Source: an uncultured Eubacteriales bacterium | GTDB taxonomy: Bacteria; Bacillota; Clostridia; Christensenellales; Borkfalkiaceae | Direction: 5' to 3' | Length of the DNA: 7,222 nt | Assembly: GCA_905211955.1 (NCBI GenBank) | Contig: CAJMCT010000051.1 | Location: forward strand, 1-7,222 | In this document: positions 6,478 through 7,222 of the stretch, one piece after another | How the letters are laid out: each line of letters starts with the position of its first letter | How positions within the stretch are numbered: the stretch's first letter is position 1 | Position numbers and translations under genes: made by a program | The notes under the pieces: model-generated | What the model was told of the DNA's origin: nothing | Database searches by the model: none | Seen by the model: the letters and a program-made list of their open reading frames with translations, nothing else

Positions 6478-6506
6478 TTTATAGCATTTTGCCCACTGAG
6501 TTCCAA
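6478..6506 (-). promoter_or_regulatory. Possible second upstream promoter at the murI 3' end
   Basis: On the minus strand TTGGAA (6506-6501), a 17-bp spacer and TATAAA (6483-6478) preceded by TGC could form an extended -10 promoter across the last codons and stop of murI. The -35 matches consensus at only four positions. Its spacer carries the same 13 bases found in the mraZ promoter. It may be a weak second promoter or a decayed copy, and could be chance in A+T-rich DNA. Confidence 0.25.
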
Positions 6507-7195
6507 AATTTTTCGTTTATTTTATAGTTTTCGCCGACAAATAAAACTTGATTTTTCAAGGTTTTTACTGACGATTTTAGAAAGAGATTGCTTTTTAAGG
6601 CATTATTTATGGTGTTATCTACGCCATCGGTGATTAAAAGTGGTTTTAGGTGGTTGAAAATTTGATTTTTAACGAAATTATAGTGTGTACACCCTAAAAT
6701 TACTGCATCAAATTTTTGTTTTATGGGCGGAATAAAACGTGAAATATCTAAATCTTTTAGGTGAAAAAGATTATCTTCTATCCCCTTAGCAAGATCTTTT
6801 ATTGGAAAAATTTTAAGGGTTGCAGTTTCCTTATAAAACGAGCAAGTTATTGGCGTTGCCAAAAGCAAGGTTTTATAGCCTTTTAAAATACAACTCTCTA
6901 CCGGTGGAAAAATAAAAAAGGTTGGAACGGGCGACAATAATTTTATATCTTGAAAAAGTTTTAAAGATAACGTGTTGCAGGCGATAAATACGGCTTTAAG
7001 GCTAAATTTTGAAAGCAATGATAGGTTTTTTATAGTTATAGATAAAAGTTCACTTTTACTTTTAGAGCCGTATGGCGCGTTTGAATTATCGCCCAAGTAT
7101 ATAAAGTTTTCGGTTGGGAAAGTTTTTGTAAGTTTACTTAAAACTGAAAGTCCGCCAACGCCACTATCTAAAACTGCAACAAATTCTTTTTTCAT
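6479..7195 (-). CDS. murI: Glutamate racemase
   Basis: Interconverts L- and D-glutamate without a cofactor in the cytoplasm, supplying D-glutamate to MurD for peptidoglycan precursors. At 238 residues it is a little short (usual length about 255 to 270). Family motifs in order are DSGVGGLSVL (10-19), YLGDNSNAPYG (33-43), ACNT (72-75, catalytic C73) and GCTHY (168-172, catalytic C169 with H171), so both catalytic cysteines and D10/S11 are intact. The middle is divergent: GV-x-[EQ]-P is replaced by IFPPVE (95-100), and the usual GT-x-x-T element by ATPIT (113-117). ATG at 7195 opens with the expected MKKEFVAVLDSG but has no ribosome binding site; TATAAT lies 5 bases upstream. It precedes mraZ by 115 bases without a clear terminator, so read-through into the dcw operon is possible. 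An aspartate racemase is unlikely given the PYG and GCTHY motifs. Confidence 0.92.
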   Translation of the reverse strand: MKKEFVAVLDSGVGGLSVLSKLTKTFPTENFIYLGDNSNAPYGSKSKSELLSITIKNLSLLSKFSLKAVFIACNTLSLKLFQDIKLLSPVPTFFIFPPVESCILKGYKTLLLATPITCSFYKETATLKIFPIKDLAKGIEDNLFHLKDLDISRFIPPIKQKFDAVILGCTHYNFVKNQIFNHLKPLLITDGVDNTINNALKSNLFLKSSVKTLKNQVLFVGENYKINEKFWNSVGKML

Positions 7196-7200
7196 ACCAA

Positions 7201-7206
7201 ATTATA
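7201..7206 (-). promoter_or_regulatory. Possible -10 box directly upstream of murI
   Basis: A perfect TATAAT on the minus strand ends 5 bases before the murI ATG. Normal spacing would put the transcript start at or within a base or so of that ATG, giving a leaderless mRNA. A -35 at 16 to 18 bp would begin at about 7223 to 7225, outside the window, so the promoter cannot be confirmed here. TATAAT by itself is not rare in DNA this rich in A and T. Confidence 0.3.
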
Positions 7207-7222
7207 TGAAAGGTAGAAAAAA

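Noticed and set aside
6438..6478. Intrinsic terminator of murI in the A/T tracts
   Set aside because: There are T-runs but no G/C-containing stem; any hairpin would be pure A-T and weak, so I did not call a terminator.
6388..6633. Plus-strand open frame of 81 codons across the mraZ promoter and murI 3' end
   Set aside because: It covers the promoter, operator and A/T tracts and is antisense to murI. The phenylalanine/isoleucine-rich peptide is the translation of T-runs.

Overview
This window looks like the chromosome of a low-GC Bacillota, most likely a member of the Clostridia. The support is strongly A+T-rich DNA, AAGGAG-type ribosome binding sites, sigma-A-like promoters, a Clostridia-style long U32 protein, and a Gram-positive-type division and cell wall (dcw) cluster that begins mraZ-rsmH-ftsL-transpeptidase. 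I cannot name a genus. The content is conserved housekeeping DNA. I see no mobile element, CRISPR array, tRNA, rRNA or prophage gene, and no gene-free stretch over 300 bases.

Layout from left to right. The 3' part of a soluble family I inorganic pyrophosphatase (ppa) runs rightward from the window edge to 420. A perfect hairpin with T-runs on both sides (436-473) separates it from everything else, which is on the minus strand, and probably terminates transcription in both directions. Read along the minus strand, the order is glutamate racemase murI (7195-6479), mraZ (6363-5932), rsmH (5939-5001), a long ftsL-like gene (4979-4356), a class B penicillin-binding protein (4340-2571), and a U32-family Fe-S protein (2484-487) ending at the shared terminator.

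How it fits together. MurI makes D-glutamate for peptidoglycan. MraZ is the DNA-binding regulator of the dcw cluster, RsmH methylates 16S rRNA, and the FtsL-like protein and the transpeptidase are septal cell wall components. A very good promoter (TTGACG, 17 bp, TATAAT with extended -10) precedes mraZ. It is overlaid by 10-bp-spaced GTGG repeats of the kind MraZ binds, so the cluster probably autoregulates. mraZ and rsmH overlap by 8 bp, rsmH and ftsL are 21 bp apart, and ftsL and the transpeptidase are 15 bp apart in the same frame. The U32 gene has its own extended -10 promoter, which also fixes its start codon.

I found no clearly undescribed system. The points most worth a second look are a 13-bp exact repeat shared by the murI 3' end and the mraZ promoter, the in-frame one-stop junction between ftsL and a TTG-started transpeptidase gene, and the long N-terminal extension of the FtsL-like protein with a duplicated YSET motif. 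A GTGG-rich motif in the U32 promoter also resembles part of the mraZ operator, and the murI start has no ribosome binding site and may be leaderless.
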